From Atrichornis clamosus (lineage: Eukaryota > Chordata > Aves > Passeriformes > Menuridae), in assembly GCA_013400975.1 (NCBI GenBank), contig WBMZ01010857.1:47376-111375 (forward strand): DNA of 64,000 nucleotides, read 5' to 3'. Made by a program: the position numbers and the translations under genes. The notes under the pieces are model-generated. The model saw nothing but the letters and a program-made list of their open reading frames with translations. It searched no databases and was not told where the DNA came from. Below, in pieces: positions 27,101 to 39,100 of the stretch; position 1 is the first letter of the stretch, and every line of letters starts with the position of its first letter.

Positions 27101-30100
27101 TAAATTGGGTGATTGGCTGTTAAGTATGTGCATGTGTCTATTCAAAGGAAGATGGAGGGCTGCAGATCTCCATCCAGAATGTGACCCACAAGGTACCTGA
27201 GAGCATCTGCTGTGCCATTGGTGGTGCACGTGGCAAGGACTTTTGACGCATTTGTCTCCGGTTCCTCCCCACTGTGATTTCTTGCCTACCTGGAGGCAGG
27301 GTTGGTCTGTGTTACTCAGGTTCCAGAAGGATGTGATGCAATGAAAGTGGGATAACAAATAGTCCTGGTCTGTAAGGGCTCTGGTTTCCAAATGTCTCAC
27401 AAGCAAGGTTGCTGCTATCTCTTTGACTAAACCAAGTAGCAGATCTTGCCATTTATGTGGTCACCAATTATTAATTCTCCACCAGCATTGTTATCTGAAT
27501 AATGTCTTTTCACTACAGATGTTATTCTGTGTCTGCCTTGTGGTATGTCTTGTGACTTTTAATTTCAGTTTTCCCTGGGAGTGGTTGGGCAACTGTTATT
27601 CAGTATACGTCAGATTATCCCCTGAGTGTTTCTTTCAGTCATATTGATCTGACCTGTTGTCAGTTAAGGAAAGAAATGTGATTCTTAATGGGTTTTTATT
27701 TCCTTCAAGGAATCTGCCACTTTTAAGCAGAAAAAAAGTTACATTTCTTAGCTGTTTTCCTGTGTGGTTAAAACAGGGCAGTACATGAGACCAGGACCTC
27801 ACTTTGCTTTCGGGCCTGAGCCTGTAAATGCTTCTGGCAATGTTTCCTTTCACATTACACCAGATCAGGACTGCTTCAGTATTTTGTTGGTAGACAAGGG
27901 TAAGTCCAGCCATCGGGGTACCCCTGTGTCCCCACACAGGGGATGCCCCAGGAGACTGAGTTTCAGGGTGTGTTATGTGGCCATGAGCTGAACTGTACAT
28001 AGTCACGTCTTGTCTGTGGGCAGAGGATTTTGTTCTTCTGGTCCATCAAGTCACCAAGACTGTTCATTGCTGAAATGACTTCATTAGATAATCCAGAAGT
28101 CTGCCTTTTCCTCCTTTCTTTCCTGAGTCCAGAAGTTAGTAACCCAAGCACCAAGACACGCTCTGCCTCCTGTGGTGCCATGTCTGCTCCTGGCAGGGCC
28201 TGGGGCTTAGGTCCAGACGGTCTGCTTCCTTTACCTCCCTGGCCTGGAGGAACACAGATTTTATTTATGTTTTATTTTATTCTATTTTATTTTAGTCTTT
28301 TTTATTTTTCATTTATAAGCTATCCAGCAGTTCGTCGGTTGAAACAGAAGACAGTCATCTGCACCAATACTTACTCATTTATACATACTGATCAGCTGAA
28401 GTGTTAAAGCTCAAGTTGAGTGCTTCATCCTTTAATCAATGACCAGTGTATACAACCACAAGTTTCAGGTAGGCATGAAGTAGTTCCTCCATTGTGTCCA
28501 GTTTTTAGAGTACCTTTAGACACTGGAGATACTTTTCAATGTATAATTTATTAGGTAAATGGTCTTTTAATAGTCTATGCTAAAGAGGGAAGTGAAAAGC
28601 AACTGAGCAATACCACCATTTCTAGGTGTTACTAGTGGTGGGTGCTCTCAGTCAGAACTGGAAACCACAGAACTTGTGACCTTTTATAAGTACTCAGCAA
28701 AACACTGAGTTACTGCTGGTCAGTTAAAAGCAGTTTGGTGTTTAATAGTTGTTTATGATTATTTTCAGACACAGCTGCCTGAGGTGTTCCATGAGGCAAC
28801 ATGTGTGCAGTTGTCCAGCCAGAACTGAAGCCTGTGGTGAAGGTGAATGCAGAGAGGCTCATGTAGCAGAGGAGCTCAGCAGATGACAGGGGGCTTGCCC
28901 AGGGACTGAAAGAGGTGCTCAGGATGGATGTGGGGTGTGATGAAACAGCAGATGTCAAAGGGGTGAAGCAAAGGGTTAAAATGGAAGGAATCAGGCATGA
29001 GAAGGTGATGATCAGGTGGAGATCTAGCTAAGGCACCAAAGTGGAATTACATGAGTCAAGCTTCAATGAAAAGCAGCCAGGTAGCAAGAACAGCCAGCAG
29101 CCAGGCTTGTTTCTGGTCTTTTCGTATACATGAGACATCTCTTTGAAGTGTGCCTGATGGCCAGAGGATGTGACAGTTTTATCTGTAGCTCTTTCGTCTC
29201 CAGTTGTTGTGAGTTCTGTGCTTAGTTCTCTGGTCTAGTGCATTGCAGGATTTTTAGGCTAAATCATTTTTCCATCAATGTGACCCACCAATTCCCAAGA
29301 TTCCAAGGCAGTTGGATGGAGTGTTGAATACACCAGAAGTACTTAAGAAAATTTCATCTTTGTTCTATAACAAAAGGTTTGTGAGTTGAGATAAGGACTG
29401 GGAGAGATCACTCATCAAATACTGTCATGGGCAAAATAGACTTGAATTAGAGATATTAATTGAATTTACTGCTAACAAAATCAGAGCAGGATAATGAGAA
29501 GTAAAACAAAACCTTAAAAACACCTTCCCCCCACTTCTCTATCCTTCCCAGCTCTACCTCCTTCCCCAGTGGTACAGGGAGACAGGGAATGGGGATTATG
29601 GTCAGTTTATCACCCACTGTTTCTCCCACTGCTCAGGGAGAGGAGTTGTTCCCCTGCTCCACCGTGGGGACCCTCCCGTGGGAGACAGTCCTCTGGGAAC
29701 TGCTGCAACGTGAGTCCATCCCACAGGCAGCAGTCCTCTCAAAACTGCTGCAGCGTACATGTGTGGGTCACTCTTCCACACATGTGGACCTTCAAGGACA
29801 GGTTGCTCCAGTGGGTGCTCCTCTCTCCATGGGTCTCCCATAGGGACAGGCTCCTCTCAAGCATCCACCTGCTCCAGTGTGGGCTCCTCCACAGGCTGCA
29901 GGGGGATCTCTGCGTACCCATGGATCTCCATGGGCTGCAGAGGCACAGCTGCCTCACCATGGTCTTCACCACAGGCTGAAGAAGAATCCCAGCTCCAATG
30001 CCTGGAGCACCTCCTCCCCCTCCTTCTCCACTGATCTTGGTGTCTGCAGAGTTGTTCCTCTCACATATTCTCACCTTGCTCTTCTCTGGCCACAATTACA

Positions 30101-33100
30101 TCTGTGCAACCATTTTTTTTTTCTTTCTTCTTAAATTTGTTATCACAGAGTTGTTACCACCATTTCTAATTGGCCCAGCCTGGACCAGCAGCACATTCGT
30201 CTTTGGAGCCACCAGGGATTGACTCTGCTGGACACAGAGAGAGCTTCCAGCAGCTTCATGCAGAAGCCACCCCTGTACCCCCTACCCCACTACCAAAGCT
30301 TGGCCATGCAAACCCAGTATAGTTCTATTTCATTATTGGTCTGTCTGAGCAGGCTATTAACTGTGGGTATTTGTGACCAAAACAATGAGGCTTTGCCACC
30401 TCTTTGCTCCCTAATACAGGTAAAAGAGATGTGCAGCTTCAAATCCAGTTTTTGGGGTAAGTGAATGGCATAAGCAGCAAAGGATACACAAACCCAATTC
30501 CCATTCTGCCACGTGCCAGGTTTCCATGAGACCCTGATAAGTTGTCCTATCTCTGCTCACAAGAGCATGGGAAGCCTAAAGTTGCATCCTAATTTAGCCA
30601 GCCTGTCTAATGATGAATACCGAACTATCAGCAGCCTAAATAGTTTTTCATGGCTGTGATTGTCTTTGGGGGTTGCTTCACGTCTGGGTTTCTTACCAGA
30701 GGCTGAGGAAAGGAAGTAACCAAGACTGAGTGAAAAGTGGTAGAAAGCGAGTGATTAGTTTCTGGATTCCTTTGTGATTCACAGCCTGAGCTCCTCCCCA
30801 ATGGACTGGGCTTGGGGCAGCCTGGTTTAGAGTCACTTGGAAGCACTGATACTCTTCGGTGAAATGTTAGGTGTCTTTCTTAAAACAAAAATTTAAACTA
30901 TTTCTGTTATGATGGTAAGTGAAGAGCCTGGGAAATTGTGCAGCAATGACCACCTGGCTGCAGAGGGACAGAAGCTGCAGGCAGGTTTGCATCCTCCAAT
31001 GAGTTGGAGTATGGCAGGACTACTTGCCTGCATGCCAGCAGCACTGTTCACTGCTTTGAGGGTAGAGTAGGGTGGGAAAAATTAATGTAATAGGATATAG
31101 AAGTACAGACTTGTGACTGTGGTTATTTCATTGCCCTAATAAAATAAAGCAAGGATATTTGAGGATTTTAAAAATTTTATTTATTTAAAGAAAAATTGTG
31201 GCAAATATTATCAAAATAGGCTTTATATTTCTGGCAGCTTTACAAGTCATGTAACCCTGTGCCTAGATACAATGTTCATAATGGCTTAGCAGTATTTTTT
31301 GTTAAAACTTATGTTCATAAAAAACAATCTTCAAGGCACTCCATATTTGGTGAACAGCATACAAAAGGTTAAAGTAATGAACACTGAACATACTTTAAGG
31401 TTAACTTTGAGAAGGACTTTCCACACCTTTAAATGGCTGCCTGTGGTAGGACCACTTTGAGGCTTAGAGAAATCACATATGCAGAAGAAATTCTTCCCTG
31501 TGTGGGCAGTGAGGCCCTGGCACAGGTTGCCCAGAGAAACTATGGCTGTGCCATCCCTGGAAGTGTCCAGTGCCAGGTTGGACACAGCTTGGAGCAAACT
31601 GGGATAGTGGAAGGTGTCTCTGCAGGGAGTGGAACGAGATAAGCTTTAAGGTCCCTTCCAACCCAAACTGTTCTCTGATTCTATGATTGTACATATTGAA
31701 AAAGGAGGCTGTGGCCTTATGTGGTTCGTTACAAATCCCCCAGCTATTCTTCTGAACATACCTGTTTATTCATTTATTCTTTCCTTTGTGCATTCACAAG
31801 AAGCCCTCATGCCCTTTAAAAGCTCAGTAGGAGTTTGTGGTTAATTTACAGAATTAACAGGGGAGGAAACCTGATCAGTTTGGTGTGTCCGTTCTCGCTG
31901 GAATGACTTGTGGGTCTGACTCATAGGGTTTTGTTCTCAATACAAGAAAAGTTTTATTCCAGTGCCACACTGGGTGCAGAAATGGGGCCCTTGCCCACGG
32001 CTGGTGCTGCAGTTCAGCAGGTGTCTTCATAAAGTAGATACATCAATAATCTGTAATCTTTAAGGATATGGCCCTTCTGGGAGTGCTTGCATGTTTGCAT
32101 ATCAAAACCAGTCATGCACAAGGCCCTTTCAATGCAATTGAACTACTACATCCAATTTTTGTCTTTAGAATTACTTAGTTAAGGTTAATGAAGTTTGGGA
32201 CTTGGATACTGTATTTCATGCAGTAGTACATGTCTCTGTTCTTGACAGACCTTGTCCATTTGCAATGTTATTCGTATAGTCGGGACTCAAGTCCCCATTA
32301 TCTATGCCTGGAGTGTAGGGCAGACTCTTGTCGTAGTATTACATTATAATCTTTTCCAAATGGAGACATAATGAGGTGACTCTTGTTGCATTTCGAAACA
32401 CTATGACCAAGATGAGGGTTTGATCCAGCAGTTCCACTCTTCCGAAAGTGCTAAGGTGCTGGCAGATATTTGATGTTGAGCTATTTTGGCCCTCAATTGA
32501 GAAATAAATAGGTCAGACAAGGCCTTTGAAAGGAATTTAAAAGATACAACTCACAGAGAGACATGAAACTCTCCTGCTAAAATGAAATTGGGTTCATGAA
32601 AGGTCACAGTTATCTTTTAAAGTAAAATTTTGCATGTCTGCAGAGCAAATATTGCATTAAAGATAAGCATAGAGTCTCTCTTTTACTGATAATGCTCCAA
32701 GTTTTCTTTTTTTCTCCAAATTGTGATAGACCTTTCTGCAAGCTAAGCAGCCAGCCTTATGACTTTTGCTTTATTGCTCTATAGTGACATACCAAACTAG
32801 TAAGACATTGAGCAGTAAGTACAAGAAGAAGCACAAGCTGCCAAAATAACAGGAAAATATTATTATTATTTTATGGGTGACTTTTAAGTCCTGTCATCAT
32901 TTTTTCAGAAACTGTTGTGACACGAATAGCCCCTCAAGTTAGCTTAACTCTAAAGCTCATTTTGCCTTTATAAGCACAAATCACAAATTTAGGAAAGGGT
33001 CTAAAAAGGACTTCATATAGATATTGATGTAGGCAGGTGAATAGATGTCTATATATATATCTCTCTGTCTATCTAAGATACTGATGTAGGCAGGTGTATA

Positions 33101-36100
33101 GATACGTATCTATCTGTCGTCTATCTTTACAAGCCAATATATGAAATATTTATAATAACCATACTTTTCTCCATTCCTAAACTTCCAGAAGAAGTGCCTT
33201 CCTATTGAATTTGGTGTTACACAAACAAGTCATTGCATATGTGGCACAGGGGATTGGGTAGAAACCTCTGGTGGGGAGATAAGAGTTTAAATGCACTCTT
33301 GAGCCTGGCATCTAAATCAAAACAAACTTCCTTCAGGCTCCTAAAGCTTGCTCTGAGTCTGCAGACACTTCTCTGGGCTATTTGGGCTGAGATGGTTCAT
33401 AAACAAGAGACAGTGTCATTCAGATCATATGGAAAATTTAGGTTTGGAAAACTGAAATTGTCCTTCCTGATCTTTGTGATGTACTTGTATTTGGTTAAAT
33501 AGAGGCCCAGAGGATGTTTGCCATTGAGTAGCACAGCAGAAAGAAATGCAGGAAAACCGTTGTTTTACGAGTTCAGGACACAGTCTGCTCCTGTTCTGAC
33601 AGAAGCTCCATAGCAAGTAAATGGTTTAAGGGAGCTGCTCCATTGGGCACCTGCAGGAAAACCTGGAACAATGGCCAGTGCAGGAAGGATGTTGCAGGTG
33701 ATAACAGCATGTTTGTGCCAAGGCACAGAGCAGAAGAGAAGTCAGCATGGTTCCACCACATAGTTTTTGACTTTTCTGTAAGTTTTTAAAAGTATCCCTT
33801 GGATGCAGAGCTGAGGATAGAAACTAATAGCAGGCTGTGTCAATACTGAGTGGTTTTACACTGTAAAGGTGGAATTCGGTGGCCTCTTCACTGCAAAGGT
33901 GGCAACTAAAAGACACTGAAATGTAAAAAAGGTGGAGATTAGCACTGCTTTGAGAGGCGAGGTTGTTTCTCATGAGCAGAGAGCCAACGGGCTCTCCAAG
34001 TGCAGCAGCTTCAGGGCAGCAGTGGTGGGGATGAAATGAGTCTGTGCCCTGCACAGCTCCCTGGCCCTTTGTTGGAGGGGGGTCCCAGCAGCTGGAGCTG
34101 GGAGTTGTCTCCATCCTCTCAGCTTACCTCAGGAGCCTATCCCAGCCCAGCAGAGCTGCTGGAAGCCTCTTTATATCCCTGCCAGAGCAGCAGTCCATGT
34201 AGAATATAGCTCTGGCTTTTGAGGAATTCACCAGGGAAGGAGGAGTGTAGAGCAGAACAGATAATTCATAACAGAAAGAACTCTTCAAACATGAAGGCTG
34301 ATAGGAAATCAGACAGTGTTAAAGTGCCACTAGGCAAGGACACTTTGGTCACTCATATAGTTCTGCTGGTGGTAGGAGTTGTTTTGTGGGCAGCGTGGCA
34401 CTAGTGAGTTACTGGGTTTCATTCTCCACAGCTGATATTTATCTACTCTCTTTCACAAGTATCAAAAATACTTAAATGGTAGAAAACTAAATAAAGCCTT
34501 GCAGCAAAGTCTGGGCATGAGCAATGCTAAATATCACTGGCTTTTGCCACTCATACATGTCACATTTAGGAGACCAGTTCCAGAGGTATTTGATGTGGGA
34601 GCCTGAGTGGGGTGTGCTAAGCATTAGCCTTTGTCAGTGGGTTATGATCTTGATGTGACTGTGAATATGTAGTAAGGTAGCAGGCATGTTGCCTTTCTGA
34701 GGACTTGACTAAATTCCAGCAAGAAACCCTGGAATAGATCTCAATAGGCCAGTAATGACTTGGAAATAATACGTGCACCTTCATTAAGTCTTCTGAATTA
34801 TTCCGATGTTATTTTTGCTTGCCTGTATAGCTGTGGGCTCATTGTGCTGTTCCTTTGATGATCGCAAGCTTTCAGATCCACTGCATATACCTTTGTGTTC
34901 AAGTTTGTATTTGTGGCTCTCCCAAAGTTTTCCAGGACACAGCACATCACCAAAGGTTGTTATTTGTTATTTAAAACCTACTGAACTGGAATTCAAATTC
35001 TGTCCAAATTAAAATTCTCTCCAAATTTGAATTTGTATTCTCTGTTGGCCATTATTTATCTTCCATTCATAAAACTTCTAGCACTGAGGCAGTGCAGACA
35101 AGGAGTGAATCAGCCATTCAGAAACACATCTGAAAGTCACCCCTGTACTCTGGTTGGTGAGTCGTACTGAGCTATGAACACATCCTGAATGTCATGTGCT
35201 GAAGGAAGTGTTGCAATTTTACTCATTTGATCTGCATATTGCTCTCTGGAGGCTTTCATCCCAACATGTTTCTTTTACAATAACTCAAAGGCAAATTATG
35301 AAAACTGGGATTCTACTAACTTCAAGCAGAGTTCTTGCTGAGTATGGCATTTAGGATCTTAATTCTGCAACGTGATGTGTCAAGCATATGGCAAATGTGA
35401 ATTTGCTCTGCGTTGCAAGAGGCATCCTACACAGGAGTGTACAGGGCTCTGCCTAAATTACGCAGGAGCACACACTCTGCAGCTCTAAGCCAAAAGAAAA
35501 ATACAACTTGGCAGGGTTTTTCTGTCACCTCTGGAACCTAACAAGCCTGCTTGTGGGTAGAAGTGCAGATTTAACAGCTAACGGCCAAAGATTTTGCCTA
35601 TGGGTGACTTACTGTACTAATTACAATGTGACTTTTGCCTGGATAATGGCAAGTGCCAGGGAAGGGGTGAGGAAAGAGAACACTTATTTACTGCAAATAT
35701 TTCTTGTTGAAAATATCCTGGAAAAAATATTTCTGAGGGTCTCAGATTCACCTTTTTCTTAATGCTGTTGGTATTGCTGAGATGGCAGTGATACTTTGTG
35801 GTACCAGACACTGTCATTCAGGAAGTCACTGTAAGACTGAATAGCAAAAACTCCAGGGATGTTTTAAATTCCCCTTCACAGATCACATCCTCTATCCTCC
35901 CTGAATGCTGTGCACTAAGTAGGATGTGCCTTCTTGGATTTAAATGTCCTGGGAGTAGCTCTGGTCTGACTCACATCTCTTGGCTTTCCAGAAGAATCTA
36001 CTGCAGTAACAAACCAGGATCACATCACGGGCACCTTTGCTTTCACTTGGTGAAAGTGCTTGTTCTTCTCTGCTTGCCCTGGTGAGCCAGGAGAGCTTGT

Positions 36101-39100
36101 GGTTGGAGGGGTTAGTGCTCATCTTGGGTATTTCCTCTTTTTCAGGGGGTGCATGAGTCAAAAGGTGTGACTGAAGATTATTTGAAACTGGAATCCCTGA
36201 TCCAGAAAGTCGTTTCTCCTTACTTGGGAACATACGGTCTGTATTCCAGTGATGGACCTTTCATGCACTCTGCCTGTATCTTGGGTAAGAACAACACAGA
36301 CTCCATTTGGCACAGCACAGAGGACTTCCCAAAACCTTGCTCCATGCAGGGCCAGGGCCTGCACGAGAGGTGACTGCCAGTGCTCACATGAGTACATCAG
36401 GCTCCTTTCCTAAGACCATGTTCTTTGCAAGGTGCAGAGCCACAGTGAAACTTGCCAGTGGTAGAAGATGAAAACAGATTATCATAACAGTGCTCAGTAA
36501 TAAAAATCAGTAAAATGAATCTAGAGTGTGTTTTGCATTTCCATTCTACCTTTTAATGAGAGAGCTTTAACATAGGATGTTTTATGGACAGTGAGAGGGA
36601 AAAAGCAAGAAGCCACTTCTAATGTGCTTAGTAGTTCATTTTCATTAGTGTTCATTAGTACACAAAGATCATACAACGCTGTTAAAATTAGAGAATAGAG
36701 TAGGGATTTGTCTTAGAGAAGACTAACATATAAGTCTTCAAGCATGTAAAAGCTTTCTGCAGAGTAGAAGGTAATAAACTTTGTCCCAGAGGAGATAAGA
36801 ATCATAGCAGGAGGAATTCATATTACATGGAAGGAAAAACCTCTACTTTCACATGAATTGCCTCTGGATGCTGTTGAATCTTCACTGCTGAGGCACTTTG
36901 TACATGTCATGTACATCAGCATCCATAAGGAGCAAGGGAGAAAACATGGGCTGGCCTGGTGGCAGAGGCTCCTTGAGTTCCCTCCAGCTTATTTTCTGAT
37001 TCTTGGAGCTCTGAAGCCTTTGGTGATTTCTGTAAAGTCAAGATTTGGCCAAGATGAAGGTGGAATATCCCACGTAGCAGTTCAATCCGTTGAAAATACA
37101 AGAGGGATACTACCAGCGTCAATGAAAAAGAAAATGTGGTAGTACCTGAGTATTTTAATGGAAATACTGTGATGGTCTGTTTGAATAGAGCAGACAGATG
37201 GGAAAATAAGTTCAGTTGTGCATTTTCTGTGCAGTCAGTTTAATCTGTTTGCTTGTTCGAAATGGTCAATAACGTAGTTGATTTTCCCTTGAAGCTTTAT
37301 GGCAAAATGGTTTGTGTTGCAGTAGGCATTTAAGAAACGAATGAGTTTTATGCAAATATATAGAGGCCAGTTATTTATGGAAAACAGTTCAGGATTACTA
37401 CTTTGTATTCATTGCTTGCCATTAAAAGGCCACAAGCATTTCAATGAAGCCCCAAACTGATGTTTTCTGAATATAAGCTTTTTTATGTCAGGACAGAAAA
37501 AAATGCACCTGAAGAGAATAAAACACCAGTGAAATGAATTGTTAAAAAATAAATGTCTTATTACATGACTGCAGGAGATAGAAAGGTTTTGGTGGACTGG
37601 GCACTTCCTCTTGCAGTGGTCTGGGGTGTAGATATAGTAATACCCCTGAAATGGGTCTTACTGTAATCACTGAACCTGGATCCAAGGAAGCTGAGTGTGT
37701 AAGTGGCTGCTGCATTTAAACTAATGCATCTAATTCTCTCCAATTATTTTGGTAGCATGTGGCATGTTGTAATCAAATGCCAGAGTTCGCAGCCCCAGGA
37801 ACCTTTGCTATTTGCCAGGTCAAACTCCTAAAAAAGAAAAAGTCCAGAAAGGAATTTGGTTCAGTTTATTTCACTGCTGAGGCAGACACAACTGCAAAAT
37901 ACAACCTTAAGTACAGAAACTGGGTTTTTTAGTAGTACAGCATGTGATTGGAATTTGTGTCCAAGTAAGCACATAATTAATTACTCAACAGCATAATTTT
38001 AAGAGACTGGCATTTGTAAAGGAAATTGAGTAGTTTGCAGGGAACATACACCAGCATCCTGATTTAAAGCAGTTTATTTGCAGTGGCTGTGTTTGACTTC
38101 TAGAGGGTAATTTGATCTCCTGCTCCAGCTGTGCCCCTTTCATGGGATGGCAAAGTGAGAGCAGCAGGAAGAAAGCTTCAAAAGTGAGACCTATTATTCA
38201 CACCACTTTTTTTCTTATAGCACAAGGGAGTTTGAGCACTGAGATTTGCACAAAGTTTGTGTGGTCATTTTGCTCTCATGCCAGGACACTCCAGCCCTAA
38301 ATCATTGCTGGGGAAAGAGCTATGTGCTCACTTGCTGCCATCTGCTGCTCATTTTTTGGAAAATCCCACTTGGTTAACAGCATTCAGGTGATCACTGCCG
38401 AATTGAGTGCAGGTTTGCTCCCACAAAAGAGTTCCTGTGGGCACTGCCCTCTGGTTAACATTTCCAGACACTCTTGGTGCTCTCCCCTCGTGTGGTCTCT
38501 GAATGATGCTTTGAAAGTTTTTCCAGAATTAGTAGAAAAATTGCCTGTCTTAATCCTCATGCCCCCAAATTTGAAGAGACTTTATTTTCCCAGGATGGGT
38601 GGAAAAGTTAAATTTCAACTACTGGAAATGAGTGATTACTTTTATAGCCTGAAAAAGAACAGAATTGCACTTTCTGTTCTTGTCTAGAGGAAGTATTTAC
38701 AATTCTATATCATCTGTCCCACAGTATTTACTGTTTTACTCTAGCTGCTGAAGTTATGTGAATATAAGGAAATCTCAGCTATTATTTGTAAAGCTAGATT
38801 TGGGGTCTTCAGTATGCTAAAGGAATCAAGGAAATCTGAAGCCTGTGGATCTAGAAAACCAGCAAAATATATTCTTCTATAAAAGTTTCATTCAAGAAAA
38901 ACTTAAGAATATTCAGGACTTCACATTTCTTTTGAACACTCGTAATTATTAGTACCATAATAGGAGACTTTGCAGATATTACTCTGGATCTTTGTCTGTT
39001 TACAGAGAAGCGGTTCTTCAGGCGTTCGAAGTCAGGTGACATCCTCACCAAGAACCCAGTGGTGCGATCGAAGAGCTACAACAATCCACTGCTGACGCCA

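Larger units (their letters stand above)
14410..36145 (+). other. PRR5 large intron, 21.7 kb
   Basis: A GT..AG intron separating the sixth from the fifth exon in the window. It contains the AT-rich degenerate repeat (14541-14808), a (GT)n microsatellite, a 44-bp tandem duplication (17741-17827), an internal CR1 fragment (25600-26050), a reiterated ERV-type repeat (29505-30322), a CR1 tail (31470-31690) and a 57-bp tandem duplication (33019-33127). I recognised no nested gene. Stretches between these items look like unique intronic DNA. Confidence 0.8.

Noticed and set aside
29569..29979. Open frame of 136 codons as a gene
   Set aside because: It lies wholly inside a reiterated ERV-type repeat that is open in several frames on both strands.
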